Below the pieces are notes generated by a model. That model had not been told where the DNA came from. It saw only the letters and a program-made list of their open reading frames with translations, and did no database searches. A DNA stretch of 23,874 nt. Origin: an uncultured Clostridia bacterium (GTDB taxonomy: Bacteria > Bacillota > Clostridia > TANB77 > CAG-508). Position 1 is the stretch's first letter, and the number at the start of each line of letters is the position of its first letter. The translations under genes and the position numbers were made by a program. The stretch lies in contig CAKPKQ010000017.1 in the NCBI GenBank assembly GCA_934167305.1, positions 1 through 23,874 of the forward strand. Reading direction: 5' to 3'. Shown in pieces: positions 15,321 through 23,735 of this stretch.

Positions 15321-17030
15321 ATGGTAAATTTCAAACAGAAAATTGCAAAAGAAATAAGTGAAATAACTAAAATACCAGAGAATCAAATAGTTGAATATAT
15401 TGAAGTACCAACAGATGAAAAAATGGGAGATTTTTCTTTTCCATGTTTTAAACTTGCAAAAGAATTAAAAAAAGCACCTCAAATAATAGCACAGGAAATA
15501 AAGGATAATATAAAATTTTCAGAGGATTTCATGCAAAATGTTGAAGTAGTAAATGGATATTTAAACTTTTATATAATGCCACAAGAATATGTTTTAAATG
15601 TATTAACTGAGGTTGCTGAAAAACAAGAAGAGTATGGAAAAAGTACAATAGGAAATGGAAAAAATGTTGTTGTAGATTATTCGGCACCAAACATTGCAAA
15701 ACCATTTCATATTGGACATTTACGTTCAACAGTAATTGGTAATGCAATATATAAAACACACAAACACTTAGGATATAATTGTACAGGAGTAAACCATTTA
15801 GGAGATTATGGAACACAGTTTGGAAAATTAATAGAAGGCTACAAGAGATGGGGAGAAGAATATAAAGTTGAAGAAAACCCTATTGATGAACTTACTAAAA
15901 TTTATGTTAGAATAAATAATTTGTGTAAAGAAGATGAAAGCGTTTTAGAAGAATGCAGAAATAATTTTAAAAAACTAGAAGATGGAGACGAATATTGTAC
16001 TAAAATTTGGACTAAGTTTAAAGATTTGAGCTTGAAAGAGTTCCAAAAAGTATATAAACTATTAAATGTTGAATTTGACTCTTGGAATGGTGAGGCTTTT
16101 TATTCTGATAAAATGGGAGAAGTAGTAGATATCTTAAAACAAAAAAATCTATTACAACAATCAGAAGGAGCAATGGTAGTAAATCTAGATGAATATAATA
16201 TTCCACCATGTATTATAGAAAAAACAAATGGATCTACAACTTATGCAACTCGTGATTTAGCCGCAATACTATACAGAGCAAGAACTTATGATTTTGATAA
16301 AGATATTTATGTAACATCTTATGAGCAAATATTACACTTTAAACAAGTTTTTGAAACAGCTAAACATTTAAACCTAGATGAAAAATATACCAATGGCTTA
16401 GTACATGTTCCATTCGGAATGGTACAATTAAAAACAGGTAAAATGTCAACTAGAGAGGGAAATGTTATCAAACTAGAAGATTTGTTGAATGAAGCTATAA
16501 GTAGAGTAAAGCAAATTATGGATGAAAAAAATCCTAATTTAGAAAACAAAGAAGAAATAGCAAGAAAAATTGGAGTAGGAGCTGTAATTTTTAATGACCT
16601 ATATAATAGCAGAATTAAAGATGAAATATTTGACTGGGATACAATGCTTAACTTTAATGGTGAAACAGGGCCATATATGCAATACATATATGTTAGAACA
16701 AAAAGTTTATTAGAAAAAGCTGGCTATATACCAAACATAAAAGAAATTGACTTTACAAAACTAACTGATGTACTTTCATTAAGAGTAATAAAACTGATAT
16801 ATTCTTTTGAAGATACATTAAAACAATCAGCAGATAAATATGAGCCTTATATTATTGCTAGATATTTAATAAAATTAGCTCAAGCATTCAGTAGCTTTTA
16901 CAATGAAAACAAAATAATCGGTGAAGAAAAACAAGTTCAAGATGCAAGACTTTACTTAACTTATGCTACTGGATTAATATTAAAAATAGGAGCTGGAATA
17001 TTAGGAATTGAAATGCCAGAAAAAATGTAA
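15321..17030 (+). CDS. argS: Arginyl-tRNA synthetase
   Basis: ArgS charges tRNA-Arg with arginine. The 569-residue class I enzyme has the N-terminal additional domain (residues 1-110) followed by VVDYSAPNIAKPFHIGHLRS, with the HIGH motif at residues 130-133, and KTGKMSTREGNVI with the KMSTR signature starting near residue 374. The C-terminal anticodon-binding helical domain contains LPRVIK-like LSLRVIKLIYSF and ends with KIGAGILGIEMPEKM, as in other members. AAGGGATG precedes the ATG by about ten bases. It shares the pfkA transcript, with no T-box leader. Confidence 0.98.
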   Translation: MVNFKQKIAKEISEITKIPENQIVEYIEVPTDEKMGDFSFPCFKLAKELKKAPQIIAQEIKDNIKFSEDFMQNVEVVNGYLNFYIMPQEYVLNVLTEVAEKQEEYGKSTIGNGKNVVVDYSAPNIAKPFHIGHLRSTVIGNAIYKTHKHLGYNCTGVNHLGDYGTQFGKLIEGYKRWGEEYKVEENPIDELTKIYVRINNLCKEDESVLEECRNNFKKLEDGDEYCTKIWTKFKDLSLKEFQKVYKLLNVEFDSWNGEAFYSDKMGEVVDILKQKNLLQQSEGAMVVNLDEYNIPPCIIEKTNGSTTYATRDLAAILYRARTYDFDKDIYVTSYEQILHFKQVFETAKHLNLDEKYTNGLVHVPFGMVQLKTGKMSTREGNVIKLEDLLNEAISRVKQIMDEKNPNLENKEEIARKIGVGAVIFNDLYNSRIKDEIFDWDTMLNFNGETGPYMQYIYVRTKSLLEKAGYIPNIKEIDFTKLTDVLSLRVIKLIYSFEDTLKQSADKYEPYIIARYLIKLAQAFSSFYNENKIIGEEKQVQDARLYLTYATGLILKIGAGILGIEMPEKM

Positions 17031-17041
17031 ATTTTAAAATG

Positions 17042-17069
17042 TTGCAAATTTTTAATATTATGATATAAT
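17042..17069 (+). promoter_or_regulatory. Sigma-A promoter of glmM
   Basis: TTGCAA (17042-17047) and TATAAT (17064-17069), 16 bases apart, with TG at 17061-17062 giving an extended -10. The leader to glmM is about 70 bases and holds no obvious hairpin or glmS-type ribozyme. Confidence 0.65.
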
Positions 17070-17146
17070 CAACAATGTAAAATTTAACACAAATATGTTA
17101 AAAAAGAATAAGATATATAAATTACTTTTGAAAGGAACAATGTAGA

Positions 17147-18511
17147 ATGAGAAAATATTTTGGAACAGATGGTATAAGAAGAATTGCTAATACAGAGCTT
17201 TCACCTGAGTTAGTATACCGTGTGGCAAAAGCTGGAGCTTATGCTTTAGCTAAGCACACAAATCATGCACCTACAATTTTAATAGGAAGAGACACTAGAA
17301 TTTCAGGTACTTTGATAGAAAGTGCTATGACAGCTGGATTTTTAAGTTATGGAGCAAATGTAAAAAGCTTAGGTGTTATTCCTACACCAGCAGTTGCATA
17401 TTTGACAAAGAAAATGAAGGCTGATGCTAGTGTCGTTATATCAGCATCACACAATACATATGAATTTAACGGGGTAAAATATTTTAGTAATAAAGGAATG
17501 AAAATTCCAGATGAAATTGAAGAAGAAATAGAAGAAATGATGGACTCTGAGAAACTAAATGATTTTACAGCTGTTAATGAAAAAATAGGAACAGCAGAAG
17601 TAAGAACAGATCTTTTAGATGAATATGTTTATTTCTTTAGAAAGAATTTTGAAGAAGAATTTGAAAACTACAATACTGATGATTTTGTAGTTGCAATTGA
17701 TACAGCAAATGGAGCAACATCTGTTGTAGCAGAAAAAGTATTTACTGCACTAGGAATAAAACATTATATAATGAATAATACTCCAAATGGAATAAATATT
17801 AATCAAAATTGTGGTTCAACACATTTAGATATGTTAAAAAAATATGTTGTAGAAAACAATTGCAACTTGGGAATTGCCTATGATGGAGATGGAGATAGAT
17901 GCTTGGCAGTTGACGAAAATGGAAATGAAATTGACGGTGATAGATTACTAGCAATTATATCAAATTACATGAAAGAAAAAGGCACACTTAAAAACAACAC
18001 AGTAGTTGCAACTGTTATGAGCAACCTAGGATTAAAGAAATATGCAGAAAGCAATGGATTAAATTTTGTACAGACAAAAGTTGGAGACAGATATGTCTTA
18101 GAAGAAATGCTAAAAAATGGATATAACATTGGTGGAGAACAATCTGGACACATTATTTTCTTAGACTATAACCCAACAGGAGATGGAATATTAACTTCAT
18201 TGATGTTAATAAAGGTAATGCTTGAAAAACAAAAAAGTGCATCTGAATTATGCAAAATAATAAAAATGTATCCTCAAGTTTTAATAAATGCAAAAGTATC
18301 AAGCGAAAAGAAAAATTTGTATAAAGAAGATGAAGAAATTCAAAATGAAATACAAAAACTTGAAAATGAATTTTCAGGTAATGGAAGAGTTTTAATTAGA
18401 CCTTCAGGAACAGAACCTTTAATACGTGTAATGATAGAAGGAGAAAATCAAGATTACATAAGAGATAAAGCAGAAAAACTTGCTAAACTAATAGAGAAAA
18501 AATTAAATTAA
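17147..18511 (+). CDS. glmM: Phosphoglucosamine mutase
   Basis: GlmM converts glucosamine 6-phosphate to glucosamine 1-phosphate for UDP-N-acetylglucosamine and so for peptidoglycan. The 454-residue protein (family norm about 450) begins with RKYFGTDGIRRIAN. The catalytic serine is S101 in the ISASHN segment. The metal-binding DGDGDR is at residues 246-251 and the phosphate-binding RPSGTEPLIRVMIEG starts at residue 418. One oddity: the residue after the catalytic loop's ISASHN is threonine (T104), not the usual proline, which some Clostridia vary. AAAGGA precedes the ATG by ten bases. It has its own promoter. Confidence 0.97.
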   Translation: MRKYFGTDGIRRIANTELSPELVYRVAKAGAYALAKHTNHAPTILIGRDTRISGTLIESAMTAGFLSYGANVKSLGVIPTPAVAYLTKKMKADASVVISASHNTYEFNGVKYFSNKGMKIPDEIEEEIEEMMDSEKLNDFTAVNEKIGTAEVRTDLLDEYVYFFRKNFEEEFENYNTDDFVVAIDTANGATSVVAEKVFTALGIKHYIMNNTPNGININQNCGSTHLDMLKKYVVENNCNLGIAYDGDGDRCLAVDENGNEIDGDRLLAIISNYMKEKGTLKNNTVVATVMSNLGLKKYAESNGLNFVQTKVGDRYVLEEMLKNGYNIGGEQSGHIIFLDYNPTGDGILTSLMLIKVMLEKQKSASELCKIIKMYPQVLINAKVSSEKKNLYKEDEEIQNEIQKLENEFSGNGRVLIRPSGTEPLIRVMIEGENQDYIRDKAEKLAKLIEKKLN

Positions 18512-18540
18512 ATTTAAATATACAAAGGAGGAATTTTAAA

Positions 18541-18879
18541 ATGCCAATTATTAATTTTGCACAACCATTTTCAATTCTTACAGGAGTAGTGCTTTTTGTT
18601 CTAGTGCTATACTTAGCAAAGGACACAAAAAAAGCTTGGATTGTAGGTTCATTATTATTTGCATTCTTAATGTTATTAGTTTGCCATACTGTTGAATTTA
18701 TAATGATACCATCACAAAACCAAGAAGCATATCAAGCTCTTACAACTTCGGCAACAATAGACTTGATATTTATTTTCCTAGCTTTTATTTCGTACTTATG
18801 GGTTGACGATATAGAAGCAAAAGAAGGAAGAAGAAAAAGCATTGATGATAGTTTAGAATGGTTTTGGAATAAAGTTTAA
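18541..18879 (+). CDS. Small membrane protein, unknown function
   Basis: I do not recognise this 112-residue protein. It has three predicted membrane helices (about residues 8-25, 33-55 and 70-88) and a charged cytoplasmic-looking C-terminus (DDIEAKEGRRKSIDDSLEWFWNKV). AAAGGAGG lies about ten bases before the ATG, 29 bases after the glmM stop, so it is probably in the glmM transcript and well translated. Codon use matches its neighbours. A perfect hairpin follows. No catalytic motif is visible. A role near cell-wall precursor synthesis is only a guess from position. Confidence 0.8.
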   Translation: MPIINFAQPFSILTGVVLFVLVLYLAKDTKKAWIVGSLLFAFLMLLVCHTVEFIMIPSQNQEAYQALTTSATIDLIFIFLAFISYLWVDDIEAKEGRRKSIDDSLEWFWNKV

Positions 18880-18887
18880 TAATAGCA

Positions 18888-18922
18888 AATATAACTGTTG
18901 TAAATAAAACAACAGTTATATT
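18888..18922 (+). terminator. Perfect hairpin between the small membrane protein and metG
   Basis: AATATAACTGTTGT (18888-18901) is exactly complementary to 18909-18922, giving a 14-base-pair stem with a 7-base loop. The T tract after it is poor (TTCAATT), so it may be a weak or leaky terminator, or an mRNA-processing or stability element that separates metG expression from glmM. Confidence 0.55.
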
Positions 18923-18955
18923 CAATTATCAGAGCAAAGAAAGGAACGAAGAAAT

Positions 18956-20521
18956 ATGCAAAAATTTTACTTAACAACGCCAATTTATTATCCAAGTGGA
19001 AAATTTCATATAGGAACAGCTTATACAACAGCATTAGCAGATACAATAAAAAAATATAAACAAGCCAGAGGGTTTGATGTTTATATGCTTACAGGAATGG
19101 ACGAGCATGGTCAAAAAGTTCAAAAGGTAGCAGAAAGTAGAGGAAAAACTCCTCAAGAGCATGTGGATGAAATGGCTGATGAAGCTAAAAAATTATGGAG
19201 TTTAATGGAAATTGATTATGACGATTTTATTCGTACTACAGATGAAAGACACACAAAAGTAGTAGAAGAAATATTTGACAGATTAATGGATCAAGGGGAT
19301 ATATATAAATCAGAATATGAAGGCTGGTATTGTATGCCATGTGAAACGTATTTTACAGAGACTCAATTAGTAGATGGAAAATGTCCTGACTGTGGTAGAG
19401 AAGTAAAGAAAATGAAAGAAGAATCATATTTCTTTAACATGAAAAAATATGCTGATAGACTTATAAAATTTTATAATGAAAATCCAGAGTTTATTTTACC
19501 AGAATCTAGAAAAAATGAACTATTTAACAACTTTTTAAAGCCAGGATTAGAAGATTTATGTGTAAGTCGTACAAGCTTTGATTGGGGAGTAAAAGTTAGA
19601 AAAGACCCAAAACATGTGGTATATGTGTGGTTGGATGCGCTAACTAACTATATTACTGCATTAGGCTATTTATCGGATGATGACAGTTTGATGAAGAAAT
19701 ATTGGCCAGCAGATTTACACATTGTTGGCAAGGACATTATTCGTTTTCACGGAATATATTGGCCAATCTTTTTAATGGCGTTAAATTTACCATTACCAAA
19801 GCAAATTTATGCTCACGGTTTTATAATGATGAAAGATGGAAAGATGTCTAAATCAAAAGGAAATGTTATATGTCCAGAGCCACTTATAGAACGATATGGA
19901 CTAGATGCATTTAAATATTTCATCTTAAGAGAAATGTCATATAGTCAAGATGGAACATTTACACCTGAAGGTTTTGTAGAAAGATTTAATTTTGATTTAT
20001 GTAATGATCTAGGAAACCTTCTAAATAGAACAATAGGAATGGTAAACAAATATTTCGAGGGAAGAATAGACTCATATCCAGATAATGTATCAGAATTAGA
20101 CAAAGAAATTGAAAATTATTCTGAAACGGTTGTTAAACAAGTAGAACAATATTTTGACACATACCACATTAGTAATGCAATAATAGAAACATGGAATTTA
20201 ATTTCTAGAACAAACAAATATATTGATGAAACAGCTCCTTGGGTCTTATTTAAAGAAGGAAAAACAGAAAAATTAAAATCTGTAATGTATCATTTGGTTG
20301 AAAACTTACGTAAAATAGCTATTTTAATTAAACCATATATGAAGCACACTTCTGAAAAAATGTTAAATCAACTTAACATTCCAGAAGAGCTAAGAACATG
20401 GAATAGCTTAGATGATTATACTAAATTAGTAAATATTAAAGTTACTGAAAAACCAGAGGTGCTATTTGCAAGATTAGATGCTGAGGATGAGATAAGTGCT
20501 ATCAAAGAAATGATGAAGTAA
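18956..20521 (+). CDS. metG: Methionyl-tRNA synthetase, short form
   Basis: MetG charges tRNA-Met, including the initiator. The 521-residue class I enzyme starts with FYLTTPIYYPSGKFHIGTAYT, holding the HIGH-equivalent FHIG. A zinc-binding CP-insert has C126, C129, C143 and C146 (CX2C...CX2C). KMSKSKGNV is at residues 296-304, and the sequence reaches the anticodon-binding helices (WNLISRTNKYIDETAPW) and ends at EEISAI-like EDEISAIKEMMK. Many clostridial MetG proteins run to about 640 residues with a C-terminal EMAP/Trbp111 domain; that domain is absent here. GAAAGGA precedes the ATG. No T-box riboswitch is seen upstream. Confidence 0.97.
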   Translation: MQKFYLTTPIYYPSGKFHIGTAYTTALADTIKKYKQARGFDVYMLTGMDEHGQKVQKVAESRGKTPQEHVDEMADEAKKLWSLMEIDYDDFIRTTDERHTKVVEEIFDRLMDQGDIYKSEYEGWYCMPCETYFTETQLVDGKCPDCGREVKKMKEESYFFNMKKYADRLIKFYNENPEFILPESRKNELFNNFLKPGLEDLCVSRTSFDWGVKVRKDPKHVVYVWLDALTNYITALGYLSDDDSLMKKYWPADLHIVGKDIIRFHGIYWPIFLMALNLPLPKQIYAHGFIMMKDGKMSKSKGNVICPEPLIERYGLDAFKYFILREMSYSQDGTFTPEGFVERFNFDLCNDLGNLLNRTIGMVNKYFEGRIDSYPDNVSELDKEIENYSETVVKQVEQYFDTYHISNAIIETWNLISRTNKYIDETAPWVLFKEGKTEKLKSVMYHLVENLRKIAILIKPYMKHTSEKMLNQLNIPEELRTWNSLDDYTKLVNIKVTEKPEVLFARLDAEDEISAIKEMMK

Positions 20522-20568
20522 AATTTTAAAGCTTATTTTGTCAAAGTGCATTATAAAAAGGAGTAAGG

Positions 20569-21060
20569 ATGAAAGAGATTGTTGTTATAAATGGAAGTGG
20601 AGGAGTTGGAAAAGATACTTTTGTACAATTTTGTGGTGAATATGTTCCAATTATGAATATATCTTCTGTAGATAAAGTAAAGGAAGCAGCAAAAGTGCTT
20701 GCAGGATGGAATGGAGAAAAAGACGAAAAGTCTAGAAAATTTTTGTCAGATTTAAAAGAACTTGGAATTGAATATAATGATGCTCCATTTAAATATATTT
20801 CTAATATGGCAGAAGAGTTTAAAAAATCAGATAAACAAATAATGTTTGTACATGTTAGAGAAAGCGAAGAAATTGAAAAATGCAAGAAATGTTTAAATGC
20901 TAAAACATTGCTTATTACAAATAAGAATGTTGCAGCAATAAACACAAACATCTCAGACAGAGATGTAGACAAATACGAATATGATTACCATATATCAAAT
21001 GATGGAACACTAGAAGAACTGAAACAAAAGGCTAAAGAGTTTTTGGAAAAGTTTTGCTAA
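20569..21060 (+). CDS. Small P-loop kinase-like protein (possible nucleotide kinase)
   Basis: The 163-residue protein has a clear P-loop, INGSGGVGKDTFVQF, at residues 7-21; the 'GKDT' form is typical of nucleoside monophosphate kinases and dephospho-CoA kinase-type folds. VHVRESEEIEKCKK (about residues 84-98) resembles the 'R...E...i' segment of deoxynucleoside monophosphate kinases, and SDRDVDKYEYDYHISNDGTLEELKQK looks like the end of that fold. The substrate is unknown. AAAAGGAG lies about six bases before the ATG; it follows metG by 47 bases and probably shares its transcript. Length is short for a dNMP kinase, and I see no classic lid region. Confidence 0.65.
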   Translation: MKEIVVINGSGGVGKDTFVQFCGEYVPIMNISSVDKVKEAAKVLAGWNGEKDEKSRKFLSDLKELGIEYNDAPFKYISNMAEEFKKSDKQIMFVHVRESEEIEKCKKCLNAKTLLITNKNVAAINTNISDRDVDKYEYDYHISNDGTLEELKQKAKEFLEKFC

Positions 21061-21151
21061 TTAAAGAAATATCATAAAGGGACATATCTTTAAAGATGTG
21101 TCCCTTTTAACTGACAAAAATGTCAGTTAAAGAAACGTCCCCAAACTGACA
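21061..21151. repeat. Compact palindromic repeat, possible REP-like element or remnant
   Basis: The region contains nested inverted repeats. GGGACATATCTTTAA (21079-21093) on one side resembles the complement of TTAAAGAAACGTCCC (21127-21141). AACTGACA (21109-21116) pairs with TGTCAGTT (21121-21128) around AAAA and recurs at 21144-21151. TTAAAGAAA occurs at 21061-21069 and again at 21127-21135. Paired GGGAC and GTCCC words with TGTCA arms recall palindromes that accompany IS200-like Y1 transposases in Clostridia (from memory). No transposase gene is in the window. Confidence 0.5.
21076..21108 (+). terminator. Terminator-like hairpin after the P-loop kinase gene
   Basis: Arms 21076-21090 and 21093-21107 pair over 15 bases with one G-U pair, closing on TTTAAA. 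A short T run (21105-21108) follows. The hairpin is part of the larger palindromic region at 21061-21151. Confidence 0.7.
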
Positions 21152-21181
21152 TTTTATGCATATTATATTGTGAGGTGTAAT

Positions 21182-21826
21182 ATGGAAAATAAAGTGAAGA
21201 TAAATGTTGCTGAAAAGCAATTGTATTACAAAGGAGAAGTGATTTTAAAGTATACTATAAAGTATCCAGAAATAACACAAAGTCAGTATGATATTGGTAA
21301 ACAAAGATTTAATCATGTAAATAGACAAGAGGCTCTGAGATTGAAGGATTTTGCAGAAGGAGATTTGTATAATCAAGCAAAGGAGACATATGATTATAAT
21401 AAGAAAAATGGATATCCTATTATGGTGTATGAGCTATATAGAGAAACAACAATAACATATAATAATGATAAATTAATAAGCTTGTATTTTGACGATTATA
21501 CATTTACTGGAGGGGCACATGGCTCAACTGTGAGAAACTCACAAACATGGGATTTAGAACATGCATATCAAATACCATTACAGGCATTCTTCAGAAAAAA
21601 TCCAAATTATCAAATAGACATTGTAAAAGAAATAAATGCACAAATTGCAAAACAAAATGAAAATGGAACAGGTGCATATTTTCCGGATTACTGTAGTTTG
21701 ATATTGGAAACAATTAATTTTGATAGTTATTATTTAACACCAAAAGGAATAGTAATATATTTTCAACAATATGATATAACGCCATATTCAAGTGGTTTAC
21801 CAGAATTTTTAATCAAACTAAATTAA
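21182..21826 (+). CDS. DUF3298 (RsiV/PdaC-like) domain protein
   Basis: The 214-residue protein carries the two-part architecture of DUF4163 plus DUF3298 proteins: an N-terminal strand-rich segment with the LYYKGEVILKYTIKYPEI repeat and the later LISLYFDDYTFTGGAHGS, whose 'Y..tGGAHG' is the DUF3298 hallmark, ending in YYLTPKGIVIYFQQYDITPYSSG. Relatives include the anti-sigma factor RsiV, which binds lysozyme, and the N-terminal part of the deacetylase PdaC. Those act outside the membrane, yet this protein has no signal peptide or membrane span. TGAGGTG six bases before ATG fixes the start; a GTG at 21170 would add only four residues. Role unknown. Confidence 0.78.
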   Translation: MENKVKINVAEKQLYYKGEVILKYTIKYPEITQSQYDIGKQRFNHVNRQEALRLKDFAEGDLYNQAKETYDYNKKNGYPIMVYELYRETTITYNNDKLISLYFDDYTFTGGAHGSTVRNSQTWDLEHAYQIPLQAFFRKNPNYQIDIVKEINAQIAKQNENGTGAYFPDYCSLILETINFDSYYLTPKGIVIYFQQYDITPYSSGLPEFLIKLN

Positions 21827-21837
21827 TTCCGATTAAG

Positions 21838-21862
21838 AAGAATGCAATTATGCATTCTTTTT
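21838..21862 (+). terminator. Intrinsic terminator after the DUF3298 gene
   Basis: AAGAATGCA (21838-21846) pairs with TGCATTCTT (21851-21859) around an ATTA loop, followed by T residues to 21862. Confidence 0.8.
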
Positions 21863-21887
21863 CATTAGAAAAAAATGGTAATATATA

Positions 21888-21916
21888 TTGACTAATCAAA
21901 TAAGAACATATATAAT
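21888..21916 (+). promoter_or_regulatory. Strong sigma-A promoter of the acyl-CoA synthetase gene
   Basis: TTGACT (21888-21893) and TATAAT (21911-21916) with an ideal 17-base spacer. The leader to the ATG is about 65 bases and contains no clear structure. Confidence 0.75.
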
Positions 21917-21986
21917 AGTTTCGAAAACTAGATTATATGGTTTGCATAATAGCAAGTCAAGGTTATAAAAGGAAGGATCTATTAGT

Positions 21987-23666
21987 ATGGGAAAAACAAA
22001 AGATTTAAAGTATTATGATGTTCAAAAAGTTGACACAATTAAACAATTACTTGAGATGGCTGTGGAGCAAGCAGGAGATAAAATTGCTTTCAAATATAAA
22101 GAAGGAAAAGACAAGGTTATAGATGTTACATATAAGCAATTTCAAGAAGATACATTTGAATTAGGAACAGCGTTAAATTCTATAAATATGGCTGATAAAC
22201 ATGTAGCAGTAATAGGAGATAACTGTTATAAATATGTTACTGTATATTTAACAGTATTAAAAAGTAAAGGTGTAATCGTTCCAATTGATAAAGAATTACC
22301 AGTATATGATATTATAAATGTATTAAATGATAGTGATAGTGAAGTATTATTTTATGCAAAAAAATATGAAAAAGACATTGAAGAAATTGCTTCAAAAGCT
22401 CCAAATGTAAAATATTTTATTGGTTTTGAAACAGAGAAATCAGAAGGAAATAAGTTGTCATATAATGAATTTAAAGCAGAAGGCAAAAAGCTTTATGAAA
22501 GTGGAGACAAAACTTATACTGAAATGGTGCCAGATCATAATAGCTTAAAAATGCTTGTATACACATCAGGAACAACAGGGATGGCTAAAGGTGTAATGCT
22601 ATCAGAACATAATTTAATAAGCATAGTATATTATGGACTAAGAGTTTCAACAGTATATGATAGATGTTTATCTGTTCTACCATGGCACCATACTTATGAA
22701 GCTGTTGCAGGAATTTTAGTATCATTACATCATCATTCAACAATATGTATTAATGATAGTTTAAAAGCAGTGCTTAAAAACTTACAATTATACAAACCAG
22801 ACTATATATATGTTGTACCAGCATTTGTAGAATTGTTTTATAAAAAGATATGGTCAAATGCTAAAGAAAGTCATAAAGATAAAGCACTAAAAGCAATGAT
22901 GGTTATAAGCAATGGACTTAGAAAAATAGGAATAGATCTAAGAAAGAAATTCTTTAAATCAATACATGATGCATTTGGTGGAAATTTAAGAAAAATAGTA
23001 ACAGGTGGAGCTGCTGTAAGACCTGAATTAGGAGACTTCTTTGATACTATAGGAATAGACTTAATAAATGGATATGGAATAACAGAATGTTCTCCTTTAG
23101 TTAGTGTTAATATGGATTACTGCAATGACTGTTCAACAGTAGGCTTTCCTCTAGAATGTGTTGAAATAAAACTTGAAGATGTAACTCCAGAAGGAGACGG
23201 AGAAATTTGTGTAAAAGGTGACATAGTTATGCTTGGATATTATAAACAACCTGAAAAAACAGCAGAAGTTTTACAAGATGGCTGGTTTAAAACAGGCGAC
23301 TATGGAAAAATAAATGATAAAGGACAATTGATGATTACTGGAAGAAAGAAAAACCTTATTGTTTTAGACAATGGTAAAAATGTATTTCCAGAAGAAATTG
23401 AAAATTATATAATGAGAATTCCTTATGTACAAGAGGTAGTTGTGTCAGGTGTAAAAGATGAAAGTGGTAGTGAAGTAAGACTATGTGCTGAAGTATTTTT
23501 AAATGAAGATAAATTAAAAGAATTAAACATACAAGATAAAGAGCAATCACTAAAGAAAGATATCTCAAAAGAGTGTGACGTATTACCAGTTTACAAAAGA
23601 ATAGGAAAAATTGTCATCAGAGATAAGGAATTTGCTAAAACAACAACTAACAAAATTAAAAGATAG
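21987..23666 (+). CDS. AMP-forming acyl-CoA synthetase (long-chain type)
   Basis: The 559-residue protein belongs to the ANL superfamily and should activate a carboxylic acid as acyl-AMP, then form the CoA thioester. The A3 motif YTSGTTGMAKGVMLSEHN starts at residue 192, GYGITECSPLVSVN at about 362, TGDYGKINDKGQLMITGRKKNLIVLDNGKNVFPEEIE covers A7-A8, and K556 near the C-terminus is the likely A10 lysine. The 'LPWHHTYE' segment resembles that of bacterial long-chain acyl-CoA ligases, so a fatty acid substrate is likely, unproven. GGAAGGA precedes the ATG. It is monocistronic by signals: strong promoter upstream and hairpin downstream. Confidence 0.9.
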   Translation: MGKTKDLKYYDVQKVDTIKQLLEMAVEQAGDKIAFKYKEGKDKVIDVTYKQFQEDTFELGTALNSINMADKHVAVIGDNCYKYVTVYLTVLKSKGVIVPIDKELPVYDIINVLNDSDSEVLFYAKKYEKDIEEIASKAPNVKYFIGFETEKSEGNKLSYNEFKAEGKKLYESGDKTYTEMVPDHNSLKMLVYTSGTTGMAKGVMLSEHNLISIVYYGLRVSTVYDRCLSVLPWHHTYEAVAGILVSLHHHSTICINDSLKAVLKNLQLYKPDYIYVVPAFVELFYKKIWSNAKESHKDKALKAMMVISNGLRKIGIDLRKKFFKSIHDAFGGNLRKIVTGGAAVRPELGDFFDTIGIDLINGYGITECSPLVSVNMDYCNDCSTVGFPLECVEIKLEDVTPEGDGEICVKGDIVMLGYYKQPEKTAEVLQDGWFKTGDYGKINDKGQLMITGRKKNLIVLDNGKNVFPEEIENYIMRIPYVQEVVVSGVKDESGSEVRLCAEVFLNEDKLKELNIQDKEQSLKKDISKECDVLPVYKRIGKIVIRDKEFAKTTTNKIKR

Positions 23667-23668
23667 AA

Positions 23669-23702
23669 TTAAAGATAATTACCGTTTGGTAATTATCTTT
23701 AA
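23669..23702 (+). terminator. Hairpin after the acyl-CoA synthetase gene
   Basis: Positions 23669-23683 and 23688-23702 are perfectly complementary over 15 bases with a GTTT loop. The T tract lies inside the second arm rather than after it, so terminator strength is uncertain; the near-symmetrical form could act in both directions. Confidence 0.65.
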
Positions 23703-23735
23703 ATCCATAAAATAAAAAAAGGGGAAAATAAGAGA

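Noticed and set aside
18880..18955. A T-box leader before metG
   Set aside because: The whole gap is 76 bases; no specifier loop or T-box bulge is present. Only a perfect simple hairpin is seen.
20541..20972. A 143-codon minus-strand frame opposite the P-loop kinase gene
   Set aside because: The plus-strand frame has a P-loop, strong ribosome site and operon position; the reverse frame has none of these.
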